Source: Turnera subulata
Lineage: Eukaryota; Streptophyta; Magnoliopsida; Malpighiales; Passifloraceae
Reading direction: 5' to 3'
DNA: 64,000 nucleotides
Assembly (NCBI GenBank): GCA_028386065.3
Contig: JAKUCV010003124.1
Location: 1-64,000, forward strand
The notes under the pieces are model-generated. The model was not told where the DNA came from and made no database searches. It saw only the letters and a program-made list of their open reading frames with translations. The stretch's first letter is position 1, and the number at the start of each line of letters is the position of its first letter. Below are positions 9,512 through 22,300 of the stretch, piece by piece. The translations under genes were made by a program, and so were the position numbers.

Positions 9512-12500
9512 ATGTCCACTGACGCCTCCACCCAGTCTTCCACTACCTCCTCTTCTTCTTCTTCTTCTTCCTTTTCTTCGTTGTCAGCTTCACTTCAGTC
9601 CACAGTTCATTCTGTTTTGAGTGTTGGAAACATTAAGAATTATGTTCCAGCAACTCTTGATTTTTCTAATTTCTTGGTTTGGCAGAGCTTACTTTATGCT
9701 GTGCTTCAGTCACATCAGGTTACTGGTCATGTTGACGGATCCTGTGCACAACCCTTAGCTTTTGTTCCAGCAACTGAACGCAATATCGTATCTCAACCCA
9801 ACCCCGCCTATTCCCAATGGAACCAGATTGATAGTACTATCGTTTCTTGGATTTATGCAACTGTTAGCCCTGACATCCTTCAACATATTGTTCGTCCTGG
9901 TTTGATACAAACTGGGAGAGATGTCTGGTTGGCTGTAGAGACCTTATTTCATGATCATGTTCATGCTAGGTACATGGAGTATAGGTCTGCATTTGTTAAG
10001 TCTAAAAAGGGGTCTAGGTCTGTTTCTGAATATCTGCAGTCTGTCCGTAGTATTGCTAATAATTTGGAATCTATTGGTCGCGGTTTGGGTGAAGATGATG
10101 TTGTTTTGCAGATTTTGCATGGTCTTCCTGACGAGTATTCTGATTTTTTCACTATGATGTCTAACAAAAATCCTCTTCCTTCTTACTATGAGTTACGTTC
10201 GGCTTTGCTAGCCCATGAATCTTGTCTTGGTAAGAATCGTGCTTCTTTAGTTTCTGTTGATTCTTCCTAGGCATTGTTTGCTTCCTCTCGTGGTCGTGGA
10301 TACCGTGGTGGTTATAATAAGAATCGTGGTGGACGTGGAGGAGGTTTTCAGCCACAACCTTCCTACAATAACAAGCCTTATAATTCCTCACCACAATCTT
10401 TCAAGCCGTATAATTCTTCTTCCAATCTTCCACGTCCTCCTTTTTCTCCACGACCGCGCTCTCCCTCTGTGCTAGGGCCGGCACCTGTGCGCTGTCAACT
10501 CTGTGATGGGTATCAGCACACTGCGAAGCATTGCCCACAGCGTGTCTCCTCTTTTGCAGGAGTACATGACACTTCTTCTTCCTTGAGTTCTTTTTCTCCT
10601 AGATCTGTTTGGTATGCCGACACAGGAGCAACTAGTGATATGACTAATGATCCTTCCCTTCTTGATTCTTTCTCTGAATATTCTGGTCCTGATTCTGTTC
10701 AGGTTGGTGATGGTACGTTTCTTCATATTACCCATATTGGGAATAAAGTTTTTCAGATTGGTTCTTCCTCCTTTCAATTGCGTGATATTCTTGTTGTTCC
10801 TCTTCTCACTAAAAACTTAATTTCAGTCAAGCGTTTTGCCTTTGATAATTGTTGTGATGTTGTGTTTGATTCTACTGGTTTCTCTGTGAAGGGCAAGCAC
10901 TTCCACCATCAACAGATTCGTTGCAGTGACAGTGGTCCTTTATATTCTGTTCGGGTGTCTCCTTCTTCCTCCTCTTCTACTACTCTCACAAGTTTGCATG
11001 TGTCTCCTACTTTGTGGCACCATCGTCTTTGTCATCCAGGAACTCCTGTTTTGCGAGAATTTCTTAAGCACCATCAGTTTGGTTCTTCTTCTGCTGAGAT
11101 TGGTTTTTGTAATGCTTGTCAAATGGGTAAACACACTGTGTTGCCTTATCCGACTTCTTCTTCTCCTAGTTTAGGTCTCTTCCATGTAATTCACTGTGAT
11201 GTTTGGACATCTCCAGTGATTTCTTTTTCTGGTTTTCGGTATTATGTACTTTTCCTGGATGATTTTTCAAGGTTTTGTTGGGTTTATCCCTTACGTAATA
11301 AAAGTGAAGTTTTCTCCAAATTCAAGCAATTTCATGCTGTCATTACCACCCATTTTTCTTCACCAATTCGTTTCTTACAGACAGATGGTGGGGGGGAATT
11401 TTGTAATCGAGCTTTTGATTCCTTTTTGAGTGATCATGGAATTCTTCGCCGTCTTTCTTGTCCATATAGCCATCAACAGAATGGCATGGCTGAGCGAATG
11501 CATCGAACGTTATTGAATGCGGTTAGGTCTGTTCTTTATCATGCTCAAATGCCTTTGCAGTTCTGGGTCGAAGCACTTAATTATGTCACTTACATTGTAA
11601 ATCGAATCCCACATAGTACACTTAAGTGGTCTAGTCCATATCAAATTCTTCATGGTACTACTCCTTGTGTTGACCAGATTAGAGTTTTTGGTTGTTCATG
11701 TTTTCCACATAATGTGTTTCCTGCTGCGCATAAGCTATCTCCTAGGGCAAAGTTGCATGTGTTTGTAGGAGTCTCTAGTGTCTACAAAGGTTTTAGATGC
11801 TTCAATATCTCTACCAAATAGGTTATCATCTCTGGTAATGTTACCTTTGATGAGACTTCTTTTCCCTTTGCAACACTTTCGGTTACTTCACCCACTCCAC
11901 CACAACCAACCTTTAATCCTCATCTTATTTTTACCCTACCTGGTGCACAGGTTTCGTCACTGCCGCTATCTCCTGCTTCTTTATCTTCACCTCATTCATC
12001 ATCCTCTAAGACTTCGTCATCTGCTGCCTCTTTCTCTGATAACTCCTCTTCATCCTCGCCTAATCTCATTGTTCAGCCCACCAATTCACCTACACCTACA
12101 ACTTTATCACCTGCAGACTCCTCTTCCAATCAAACTTCTTTATCCTCACCTAATCACATCGATCTGCCCACTAATCCAACTTTATCTATCTCTTCCTCCA
12201 CTCCACCCGAGAGCTCTGGACAGCCTTCTCCACCTCCTCCCCAACCACTTACTCGTCCTCTCAGACCTCCATCAACACATCCAATGATAACCCGCAGTCG
12301 TGATGGGACACGCAGGGTCATACAACACCAAAATATGCAAACCCAAACAGTTTCTTCTGATCCAACCACCTTCAGATAGGCTTCTAAAGATAGGCATTGG
12401 CTTGATGCAATGAATGATGAGTACCAGGCACTAAAAGCAAATCACACATGGGTTTTAGTTCCACCTCCTCCAGGTGTGAACATTATTGGGTCTAAGTGGG

Positions 12501-13908
12501 TTTACAGGCGAAAATACAATTCTGATGGTTCTTTGGAGAGGTACAAGGCTAGGCTGGTGGCACAGGGGTTTAGTCAAAAACCAGGAGAGGACTATGGTGA
12601 GACTTACAGTCCTGTTGTCAAGCCAGCTACCATTCGCACTGTCTTGACTATTGCTTTGTCTCAAAAGTGGTCCCTGCATCAGCTTGATGTCAAGAATGCG
12701 TTCTTGAATGGTGTCATTAAAGAAGATGTCTATATGCGGCAGCCTCAAGGTTTTGAAGATCCACAGTATCCTTCACATGTCTGTAAGCTTCAACGTGCCT
12801 TGTATGGTTTAAACAAGCACCCCGTGTTTGGTATTTTTGATTTGCAACCTTTTTGTGCTCACAGGGTTTTGTTGCAAGCAAATCAGATGGATCTCTGTTT
12901 ATTTCCAGATCGCCACAAGGGGTTGCTTTTCTTCTTCTCTATATGGATGACATAGTTCTTACGGCTTCAACTCCTTCTCTTCTTCAACATCTTCTTGTCT
13001 TGTTGAAAAAGGAGTTTCGAATGACTGATCTTGGACCTCTTCACTACTTTTTGGGCATTCAGGTTGAGAATACTGTTGCTGGTTTGCTTCTTCATCAACA
13101 GAAGTACTTGAGTTCTGTTTTTGAACGTGCTAGCATCTCTGCTTTAAAGCCAGCATCGACACCGATGCAGCCAAAGTTGGCTCTTTCCTTACATTAGGGT
13201 GTTCTCTTGTCTGCTGAAGAACAAACTCTATATCGAACCATTGTTGGGGCTTCGCAGTATCTCACTTTTACTCGGCCAGATATTAGTTTTGCAGTGAATA
13301 CTGTGTGTCAGTACATGCATGCACCAACCACTGATCATTGGAAAGCCGTCAAGCACATCCTTCGCTATCTTTCCGGTACCAAGCAACAAGGTCTTCTTCT
13401 ACGACCAACTTCAGTTCAGAATCTGGCTGCCTACTCTGACGCAGATTGGGCTGGGTGCTTAGATACTCGTCGGTCTACTACCGGCTATAGTCTCTATCTT
13501 GGAAGTAATCTGATTTCTTGGTCTGCTAAAAAGCAGCGTACTGTCTCCCGGAGTAGTGTAGAATCTGAATATAGAGCTCTTGCTAGCACTGTCACTGAGG
13601 TTTGCTGGGTGCGTTCACTGCTGTTCGAGTTAGGTTTCTCTCTAGTGTCACCTGTTGTCATTCATCGTGACAATCTCTCTGCGACATATTTGGCTCATAA
13701 TCCGGTTCAACATCAACGTACTAAGCACCTGGAGATTGATCTTCATTTTGTTCGTGAAAGAATACAATCGGGACATATGTAGTTGTTCATGTTGGAGTTG
13801 ATCAGCAACTTGCTGATATATTCACAAAATCCTTAGGTGTAGCAGCTTTCAAAAATTTGTGTAGCAATTTGTGTCTGGCTAATCTAGCCACCCTCAAATT
13901 ATGGGGGA
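9512..13908 (+). pseudogene. Copia gag-pol polyprotein, inactivated
   Basis: Starts at the ATG at 9512, the first in-frame ATG after the primer site. Order: Gag (UBN2-type, about 9560-10260), zinc knuckle CQLC...H...C (about 10490-10535), protease with ADTGA (about 10615), GAG-pre-integrase HHCC finger (about 11010-11130), integrase core (HCDVW, QTDGGGEF, NGMAER; about 11190-11800), reverse transcriptase (about 12440-13190; KNAFLNG and YMDD) and RNase H (about 13230-13790; SDADWAG, SVESEYRAL). In-frame TAG codons interrupt at 10268, 11819, 12377 and 13195. A one-base loss near 12810 shifts the frame before YMDD, and another near 13780 shifts the last 40 codons. The order PR-IN-RT-RH defines copia; the stops look like decay, not regulated readthrough. 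Confidence 0.93.
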
Positions 13909-13909
13909 G
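13901..13909 (+). other. Polypurine tract of copia element
   Basis: ATGGGGGAG ends at the base before the 3' LTR, the position expected of the plus-strand primer. Confidence 0.8.
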
Positions 13910-14106
13910 TGATAAGACTATAAGTTTAGATAACCATACTCCTATAGGTTAGTTAGAGTTGTGATAATATTCTACTACTAGGTTAATTAGAGTTGTGATA
14001 ATATTCCACTACTTCTCTGTAAATCTCATCTTTGTATGATTCTATCTTGAGTAAATTTATACACACCAGGACTGCAAAGGTTATGCATCCTGTGTACTTT
14101 CGTTCA
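13910..14106 (+). repeat. Copia 3' LTR
   Basis: 197 bp, TGATAAGACT...TTTCGTTCA. It differs from the 5' LTR at nine positions by hand count, eight of them transitions. Confidence 0.93.
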
Positions 14107-15436
14107 ACCAAAACACCGGGATAGACATCCCTATCCAAAACGAAGGATCGACATCCTTATCACATCTTATTATTAAATCATTATTCTTTACACCAAAAAG
14201 ACACCGAAATAAACATCCAAAACTCAATGCACGAGAATAAACATCCCAAAATCAAATCATGGGGATAAACATTCCAAAATCAATCAAGGCACTGGGATAA
14301 ACATCCCGAATCAAACCACAGCAAAATGCAACACTCAACAGTGCAACAATCATCAAACACAACAACCGAGTAATATAGGCGCATATCAAAGGAAATCCAT
14401 CTTTACCTGATGTGTCTCTGAAACTGCTATCCGGTCAAACCTTGATACCCTATATGTATATACATAGCAACACAATCACTTATAATGCACCGACAAGATG
14501 ATTATGCATGATGCCGGTTTAACAATATTTAGACGGCTTATCTGTTTATTTTATTATCTCCACAATTATCTTATTACCAAACAGTTCATCCGACTTGGTG
14601 GTAATTTCCAGCGGTTCTATCAAGTATACTTAATTAAATCAAAAACCGAAACCGAGCGCCCAAGCCGATATCCCGGCCCTTAGGTCGCTTAAGATAAGAA
14701 AATACATACTCATAAATACGTTGTTTAAATCATATATAAGAAATCATATTACTAAGTATATAATATTCCATAAAGTACTTATACTCGATTAAAATAGTAA
14801 TAAATACGTATTCGTTTAGTAGCCAATGATTATAAAATAGTGAAAACGATAAATATGCGAAAATGATATTTGAATATTATATTTGATAATAAACCATGAA
14901 ATAGGAAATATTACCATCGGAAAGAATTTAATATATGCTATATCTGGTATAAAACATTGTTGTAGTATATATACATATATAACCGAGAATTATAGATAGA
15001 ATAAAAATAATAACGATACCATAGCTCGTTATAAAATACAACGGTTATTTAATAATATAACAATTCAAAACTTGTACATACTAAGTAGTCAGATTTAATG
15101 TATAACAAAATCATTGGCGGAAATATTATAACTGTTAATAAATTGATATTTCAAAATAATATAACAGTTAATAAAATATTTCTTGATAAATTAATAAAAT
15201 ATAATTTAGTCTTAAATAATTTTTGTACGGTTATATGTAAGAATAAAATCGGCAGAAATAATTGATATGGAACTAATATTAATTTAGCCCAAAAGAACAT
15301 ATTAAAAATAAACTCATGTATATACATATAGCCAAAAATATAAATTAAGATCTAATATTATTTAGCCAATGAAATATCGCTAGTAATATATATAAGAATA
15401 AATTGGTAAATAAAATAGGATATGGGGCTATTATTA
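14107..15436 (-). repeat. Gypsy 3' LTR of E, continuation
   Basis: Resumes the LTR after the copia insertion (first 5 bp are the duplicated ACCAA). It matches 30446-31455 of the other LTR copy up to attggcgg at 15113-15120, then continues about 315 bp beyond the point where the partner is cut by G3. It contains further inverted-repeat units (14118-14131, 14143-14158) and ends where the plus-strand chromovirus G1 begins. Confidence 0.78.
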
Positions 15437-16407
15437 TGTAATAGCCCGGGTAATTTTTACGTTTTTACCGTCACCGTAAAATTTATTTTACAGCTATTTA
15501 CCACAAAAATTAATCTTGAGTAATTAATTTATGGTAATTTGAGCTTTGGATACCGAAACCGAGCCCTGTCCCACGCTCGGGATTTTTCTTTGGATTTTCC
15601 GGACCAAGTTGGAGTTTTTCGGGTCCAGGAATCTTCAGAAAAGTCGGGTTTAACCCCGAGTTATCGGACCAGAAATAAAGTCAAGGGGGTATTATAGTTA
15701 TCTTCTGGTCTGGACAGAACCCGCCTCACATGCTGCACAGTGTTGAGTCTGCAGCCGCCATTCACTGTGAGGCATGTGAACTGCCAGTACCCTGCCCGTG
15801 CTATACCAGTGTTCTGCATGTTTTTTTTTGCCGTGTTTCTTATTTTTCCCAGTGCATCATCACCACCATTTTCTTCCTGCTCAGTATCACCTTCATCATC
15901 TTCTGCAACAAAAAATTCACCTGCAAAAAAAAAAAACCATTTCTTACAACTCACCTTAGAAACTTGCAAAAGAAAAAAGAAAACAAAACAAGCAAGACAA
16001 CACACCCACACCAGCAACGTTGCCGTTTTGGGCAACCACCACACACCACCCTCTTCCTCCTCTCACACCGCCACTGCCGAGAACCACCAGCCGCCACCCA
16101 ACCCCTTCCCTTCCTCGCTCGCCCCGCCGCGCAGTAGGGACGAGACCGAAGCACTCCGCCCGAGCCCTCCACAATTCTCTTTTCCTTCTCTGGTCTTCCT
16201 CACCGCAGACCCGACGAGCAACCAACGGACCCGCCTCCCTCCTTTTGCCCGTCGACACTGCAGTTGCACCGCGACCGCCATATTTACAAGCCGTCGCGCC
16301 TCTTCTTCCTCGCACCGCATCTCGTCGTGCCCTGATCTGCTCGTGAGTCCTCCTGCATCGCCGTCCCGTGTCCTGCCTCGTCGCGCCGCCGTCGTCTGCA
16401 AGCCGAG

Positions 16408-17021
16408 GTGAGCAGACCCGTGTGAGGAGGATCCGACCTGGGTAGCGTGGATGTGGGTTGACTCGCGCCTGGGTTGTGGGTCTGGGCTATTGTGTCAAGG
16501 GCTGGTTGCACGGGCCAAGGCCTAGGCTCCTGTTAGGGCCTCGGTTTGGTACTGTGCTAAGCCTGGGCTGACACTATTTGGCCCAGCCCAGATTAAAAAA
16601 AAAAAAAGAAAAAGAAAAAGGAAATATAGTCTGCAAAATATATAATTATGGAAGGAAAATAATTCTGGGAAGGAAAATAATTCTGGGAAATAAGTATAAC
16701 ATTGGAATAACTTAGAAAATAAAAATAATTGGTAGAAAATAATATTTTTGGGGAAAATACGCTATATATGGGATAATAATTATTTTGAAGAATAATTTTG
16801 GAAAGGGTATTATCAAGGTAATAAAATACCGGAATAATATCCGGGTATAGGTATAAGTATAGTATTATTTTTTGACACTGGAAATAAATGGTGAATTATG
16901 ATGATAATGGAAAATTAACTCGGGGAAGTAACCGAGACGAGTTAGTATTTATTTTTCGGTATGCGGTACTAGCATGACATTTGCATATCACTTATGTGTG
17001 CATATTATTTGTTTGATATAG
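16408..17021 (+). other. Putative intron in G1 LTR leader
   Basis: GAG|GTGAGCAG (donor) and TTTGATATAG|GAG (acceptor) enclose a 614-bp AT-rich segment after a GC-rich leader. The LTR remnant at 56749 keeps the same pair (CAG|GTGAGCAG at 57662, TTGACATAG ending 58250, 589 bp). In the G1 3' LTR the acceptor has changed (gatataag). Splicing is inferred from signals and composition only. Confidence 0.4.
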
Positions 17022-17477
17022 GAGTTGAGAACGAGCAGATACCTGAGGAACCGGACTTGGAGTCTGTTGGACATTTCAAAACTGATAATCGGCTAAAGTG
17101 AGGATGGATAACCTTGGATATGTGTCCGTAATACTATGTATGTTTTGGTTGTTTGATTGAACTGCTGAAATGATTATTGACTGTTATTTGGCTACTATGG
17201 AAGTTGTTGATGCTGTTGTTGGATTGTGTTTGGACTTGTGGATATTGTGTTGAGAATAATGTTGAACTGTAAACTGTGATTAATTGATGTATGAGTCTGT
17301 TGTTGGTTTGGTCTGTGGAATAATCTAAAATAATGGAAAGTTGGATAATTGAGGATAGAGTAAGGAAATTGGACTGAACTAGAAATGATGATTTAATTGT
17401 TACATGGAAAGTAGGGGTACGACTAGATGGTTAGAGGCTAGTTCTGTGGTGTCATGGCCGGGTTGGTTTGGTTGTTA

Positions 17478-17580
17478 GGGATGTTGATCCCGGGATGATG
17501 TTGTTATTGGGATGTTGATCCCGGATTTATTGTTATTGGGATGTTGATCCCGGATTGGTTGTTGTTGGGATGTTGGTCCC
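17478..17580 (+). repeat. Inverted-repeat array in G1 5' LTR
   Basis: Four units start at 17478, 17509, 17538 and 17567 (spacing 31, 29, 29): three GGGATGTTGATCCC and one GGGATGTTGGTCCC, whose change leaves a possible U-G pair. Units are separated by GT-rich linkers. Confidence 0.85.
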
Positions 17581-18209
17581 GGATTGTGTTTTGGCCTGGC
17601 ATCTGGAATTAGTTAATAACTAGGTACGACCCTAGCTTGTCCAGTGACAGGGGCCCGGAAGATAAAATTGGTAAAGATAATAAGTATTCTTTTGAGCTTG
17701 GCTCAGTTGTACTTTGGTAGAGTCTCTGTGTTGTGTTTGCCTGTGTTTATGTCAAAAGTATTATGGTTGACTACATATCTCTGTTTATTCTTCGTCGGTG
17801 AGCACTTCGGACTCACCCCTCGCCTGCTGGGTTTCATCCCATAGGTTTAGTTGTTTCGTAGATCAGGTATGACCTTCGATGGGTGCTGCTTTCTTCTCCA
17901 CCTGACTCCGGATCCATACCTCCGCTGCATGTGCATATAAGTCTTCCGCTGTTGTGTCATATATGTTGCTGAGTTGGTGCTTTCCTATAATGCTTATGAT
18001 GTTGTTATACTGGATTGTGTTGCTTTGTTGAGCTTGAGTGTGGATTGAATAATGGTCCCCGAGTGTGGGTGACAGTTGTTGCTTTGTACTTTTGCTGTAT
18101 TTGGATTTACCGTGTAGTATTTTGACTGCGATGTACTGTCTGTTCCATCAATAAGAATAGTTTCGGCACGGGTTTACTGTGAATGGTAAATACGGGTCGG
18201 GGCGCTTCA

Positions 18210-18227
18210 TTTTGGTAGCGAAGCAGG
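18210..18227 (+). other. G1 primer-binding site
   Basis: TTTTGGTAGCGAAGCAGG follows the 5' LTR. Its TGGTAGCGAAGC part differs from the initiator-tRNA-Met complement at three positions, two of them A/G changes. Confidence 0.7.
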
Positions 18228-18336
18228 CAGTAGGTCATTAGGGACATAACTGTGACTGCATGATTGTTTGTTTGTGCATAAGATTTGTCACGACATGATA
18301 TGACATGCATACATATACATTCTCATATAGGTACGA

Positions 18337-19372
18337 ATGGATCCGGTTGGAAGGAATCAGCATGCTGGAGGTCATCTAGAAGACGATTAGGTATCGGTGG
18401 ATCAACCGCAGCAAGTTGCGGGAGGTCCGAAACATCCTCCGATTGTTCCTTTGGGAGACCCTACGCAGATGTTAAACATGGTTTTTCAGATTTTGCGAAG
18501 GCAAGAAGCCAGGGATGCACGTATCGATGCTATGGAAGCTCGGGAACAGGAAAACCAGGGACCAGTCGAGAATCCAGTATATATGAAGCTGGAGAAGCTT
18601 GGGGCAGAGATTTTTACCGGTGTTACTACACCACAGGATGCTGATCAGTGGCTCAGACAGATGAACAGGGTTATGCTGAAGCTGACATGTAGGAATGATA
18701 AGTGGGCTAGGTATGCCGCTGCCATGTTCCGAGGAGATGCCGTTGATTGGTGGGAGTCTACCACCAGGGACCTGCCGATACCTATCACTATGCTATGGAA
18801 CTAGTTTATGGAGATGTTTCGAAGGAAGTTTGTTTCTGAGGCGTACCAGGACCAGCTGAGACAAGAGTTTCTGGGACTGCAACAGGGACCAGAACAGACA
18901 GTCAATGATTATGAGATCAAGTTCAACCGCCTGTCCATCTATGCCAGTGAGTTTGTAGCTACTCCGGATGCCAGATGTAAACATTTCTAGGATGGTCTTC
19001 GATTTGGCATCCAGACAGTCTTGGGGTGCAAGGTCTATGAGACTTACCAGAACATGCAAACAGATGCCCTGAGAGCCAAGATTATTTGGTTGGGCAATGA
19101 GAGGGAGCAACAGGAGATCCGTAAGAAGCATGCTGCACAGAGTTTTGGGGGACCGAACAAGAGGTTCCAGACACCAGCGAACCGGTCAGGATATGGACAG
19201 AGCTGATTTATGCCAGTGAGTCAGGGACGTGGATGGAACAACAACAACTACAACAACTGAGGCAGTTCTTGGACTCAGTCTAGAGGGACTTCATCTTGGA
19301 ATGCTCGCCCGAAACCTCCTCTATCTCAGGTAAGGTGCTATGAGTGTAACGAAGTTGGGCACTACCGTGTCC
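18337..19372 (+). pseudogene. G1 gag, inactivated
   Basis: ATG at 18337 opens a frame starting MDPVGRNQHAGGHLEDD, interrupted by TAG (18388), TAG (18802), TAG (18988), TGA (19204) and TGA (19258). The body has the chromovirus Gag fold signature (AEIFTGVTTPQDADQWL; AVDWWESTTRDL; FRRKFVSEAYQ; LQQGPEQTVNDYE). The CCHC knuckle starts normally (CYECNEVGHYR, from about 19336) but the last cysteine is missing where the frame changes to that of the protease, consistent with a small deletion near 19366. It would package the element RNA in intact relatives. Confidence 0.9.
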
Positions 19373-22300
19373 CAAGTTGGGAAGATCTGGAGGTACGACA
19401 CCTGTTCAGACAGTGCAAGCCTCAGTTACCAGTGTTCCTAGTGGTTCTGGAGTTGGCCGAGGTCGAGGACGTGGAGTTGTTCCTGCTAGGACCCAGTCAG
19501 CCATGAATCAGAGTGCAGTAGTGCCGAGAGCATTTGTGATCACCGCTGAGGAGGATCCAGAGAATGCTGATGTTATAGCAGGTACTTTTACAGTCTTTGG
19601 TAGTACTGCTTATACTTTGATTGATCCTGGTGCTACGCATTCATTTGTCGCGCAAAGCTTTGCAATACAACATAATTGTACGGGAGGGAGTTTAATTTTT
19701 CCGATGAGGGTTAGGTTACCTGCGGGTATAGTGGTCAGATTAACCCATGTGTGCAGAGACGTTTCACTTTCGTACGATAGCGTGGTTTTTCTTGCACGGT
19801 TGGTTGTGATGAACATGGGAGGTTTCGATATCATCTTAGGGATGGATTGGTTATCCAAGTAGAGTGCTATGGTGAACTGTCGAACCAAGGAAGTGCTGTT
19901 GACATCCGATGGCGGGCGAAAGGTATTGTTGACAAGTATTGGGAGAGTTGCTACTACATGTAGTATCTCTGCTAATCAGGATATTGGGATGAAGCCGTTG
20001 GGTTTTGATGCTTTGTTGACCCATGTCAAGGGTGAAGAACTTCAGACTCCGGTTTTGGGGGACATCATAGTTATGAGGGAGTTTCCAGATTTGTTTCCAG
20101 AGGATCTGCCAGGATTGCCACCTGACAGGGAAGTTGAGTACACCATCGATTTGATGCCGGGAGTGACACCTATCTCGTGGCACCATATCGGATGGCACCG
20201 ACAGAACTCTAGGAGCTAAAGAAACAGCTAGATGAGCTGCTTGAGAAGGGATTCATCCGACCTAGTACATCACCCTAGGGATCACCAGTCCTCTTTGTGA
20301 AGAAGAAAGATGGCAGTCTGCGGATGTGTGTGGACTACCGACAGCTGAACAAAGTGACAGTGAAGAATAAGTACCCGCTTCCCAGGATTGATGACCTTTT
20401 TGATCAATTGCAGGGAGCTACCGTATTTTCCAAGATTGATCTTCGATCTGGCTACCACCAGGTCAAGATTGCAGAGAATGACATATCGAAGACGGCCTTC
20501 CGTACTCGGTATGGACATTTCGAGTTCACAGTGGTTCCTTTCGGTTTGATCAATGCACCTGCACTTTTTATGTGCTTGATGCACTTGGTCCTGAACGAGT
20601 TCTTGGACAAGTTTTTGGTAGTCTTCATCGACGACATTCTGATATACTCCAAGAACAAGGAAGAACATGAGGAGCACCTGAGGGTAGTACTACAGAGGCT
20701 GCGAAAGAAAGAGTTGTATGCCAAGTTCAGCAAGTGCGAGTTCTGGCTTGAGGAAGTTGCATTCCTTGGACATGTCGTATCTGGGGATGGGATTAAGGTT
20801 GACCCTGCTAAAGTGAAAGCCGTTCTAGAGAGGGAGCCGCCCAAGACGGTACCCGAAGTCAGAAGTTTTCTTGGCCTTGCAGGATATTACCAGAGATTCA
20901 TCGAGGGTTTTTCCTTGATAGCCAGTCCCATGACCAAGCTATTGAGGTAAGATCAAGCCTTTGTATGGAGTGATGCCTGCCAGAAGAGTTTTGATGAACT
21001 GAGGAAGAAGTTGACATCAGCACCAGTCTTGACAGTACCTAAGCCAGGAGTGGAGTATGTGCTATTTTGTGATGCTTCAGGTCTTAGTTTGGGAGCAGTT
21101 CTGATGCAAGAAGGCCGAGTGATTGCCTATGCTTCGAGACAGTTGAGGCCACATGAGAAGAACTACCCAACACATGATCTGGAGATGGCCGTAGTGATCC
21201 TTGCTTTGAAGATTTGGCGACATTATCTTTTTGGAGAGAGATGTCGGATCTTCACAGATCATAAGAGTCTCAAGTACATCATGACTCAAAAGGAACTTAA
21301 CCTGCGACAACGACGTTAGGTTGAGTTGCTGAATGATTATGATTGTACTATTGAGTATCACCCTGGAAAAGCTAATGTTGTAGCAGATGCCTTGAGCCGG
21401 AGAAAACCAGAAGATGCTTCTACGACCTACTCGATGTCCTCACTCATCGAGTTAAGGAAGATGGGAGTTGAATTGTCAGTGGACGAGACAGGAGCCTTGT
21501 TGACCCATATTGAAGTCAAGTCTAACCTGAGAGGCTGAATTGTGGAATTACAAGTTCGAGATCCCGACTTGATCAAGCTGAAGGAAGCAGTCCGTAATGG
21601 GAGAGATGGCAAGTTTCACATAGCTGATGATGGTGCATTGATGCTGGGGAAACGTCTATGTGTACCCAGTGTTGGTGAAATACGCAGTTAGATTCTGGAA
21701 GAAGGACATATGACGTCGTATGCTATGCACCCTGGAAGCACCAAGATGTATCAGAATTTGAGGAGTCATTTTTGGTGGCCACATATGAAGAAAGATGTAG
21801 CCGAGTATGTGGCTAAGTGTATCACTTATCAGCAAGTGAAAGCCGAGCATCAGGCTCCAGCGGGAAAGATGAGGTCGTTGACAGTGCCAGAGTGGAAGTG
21901 GGAGATGGTCACTATGGATTTTGTGGTTGGACTACCGTTGACCCGGAGACAGCATGATTTTGTGAGAGCAGCATAGGACCGACAGAAGAGTTATACTGAT
22001 AAGCATCGTCGTGAGATGGTGTACCAAGTGGGAGAAAGAGTTTTCCTCCGAGTTGCGCCTTGGAAGGGTGTTATCAGATTCGAGAAAAGAGGGAAGCTAA
22101 GTCCCAGGTACATCGGACCATATGAGATTGTGGAAAGGGTTGGACCCTTGGCGTACAGTTTATCCTTACCAGAGGAGTTGTCCCGGATTCATGATGTGTT
22201 CCATGTTTCCATGTTGAGGAGGTACAGATCCGATCCGAGCCATGTGGTTACTACAGCAGATGTTGAGGTCACAGAGGATCTTACGTATACAGAATTGCCG

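Larger units (their letters stand above)
9258..14106 (+). mobile_element. Ty1/copia LTR retrotransposon, decayed
   Basis: Complete structure: 197-bp LTRs (9258-9454, 13910-14106), tRNA-Met-like primer site, gag-pol and purine tract, flanked by the perfect 5-bp duplication ACCAA (9253-9257, 14107-14111). The pre-insertion site is preserved in the paralogous LTR near 30444-30450 (ccctaaccaaaatacc), confirming both borders. The LTRs differ at 9 of 197 positions by hand count, so the insertion is old enough to have accumulated stops but structurally intact. It is nested in the 3' LTR of E. Gag-pol is broken by four TAG codons and at least two frameshifts, so it cannot be autonomous. Confidence 0.95.
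15437..18209 (+). repeat. G1 5' LTR
   Basis: 2773 bp from TGTAATAGCCCGGGTAA to GGGGCGCTTCA. Layout: short U3-like start, GC/CT-rich leader (about 15720-16407), donor-like GAG|GTGAGCAG at 16408, AT-rich stretch, acceptor-like TTTGATATAG ending 17021, then a structured region with four GGGATGTTGATCCC-type inverted repeats (17478-17580) and a conserved double-hairpin segment (17797-about 17845). Long frames in the GC-rich leader are not proteins; they differ between the two LTRs by frameshifts. Confidence 0.88.

Noticed and set aside
10268..10270. Programmed TAG readthrough between copia gag and pol
   Set aside because: Three further TAGs and two frameshifts occur downstream, the following context is not a known readthrough signal, and the family normally has one open frame here.
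15740..16411. Long Ser/Pro-rich plus-strand frames in G1 LTR leaders (also 22853-23275)
   Set aside because: They lie in a CT/GC-rich non-coding leader; the two LTRs shift frame relative to each other by homopolymer indels, and overlapping frames on both strands are equally long.
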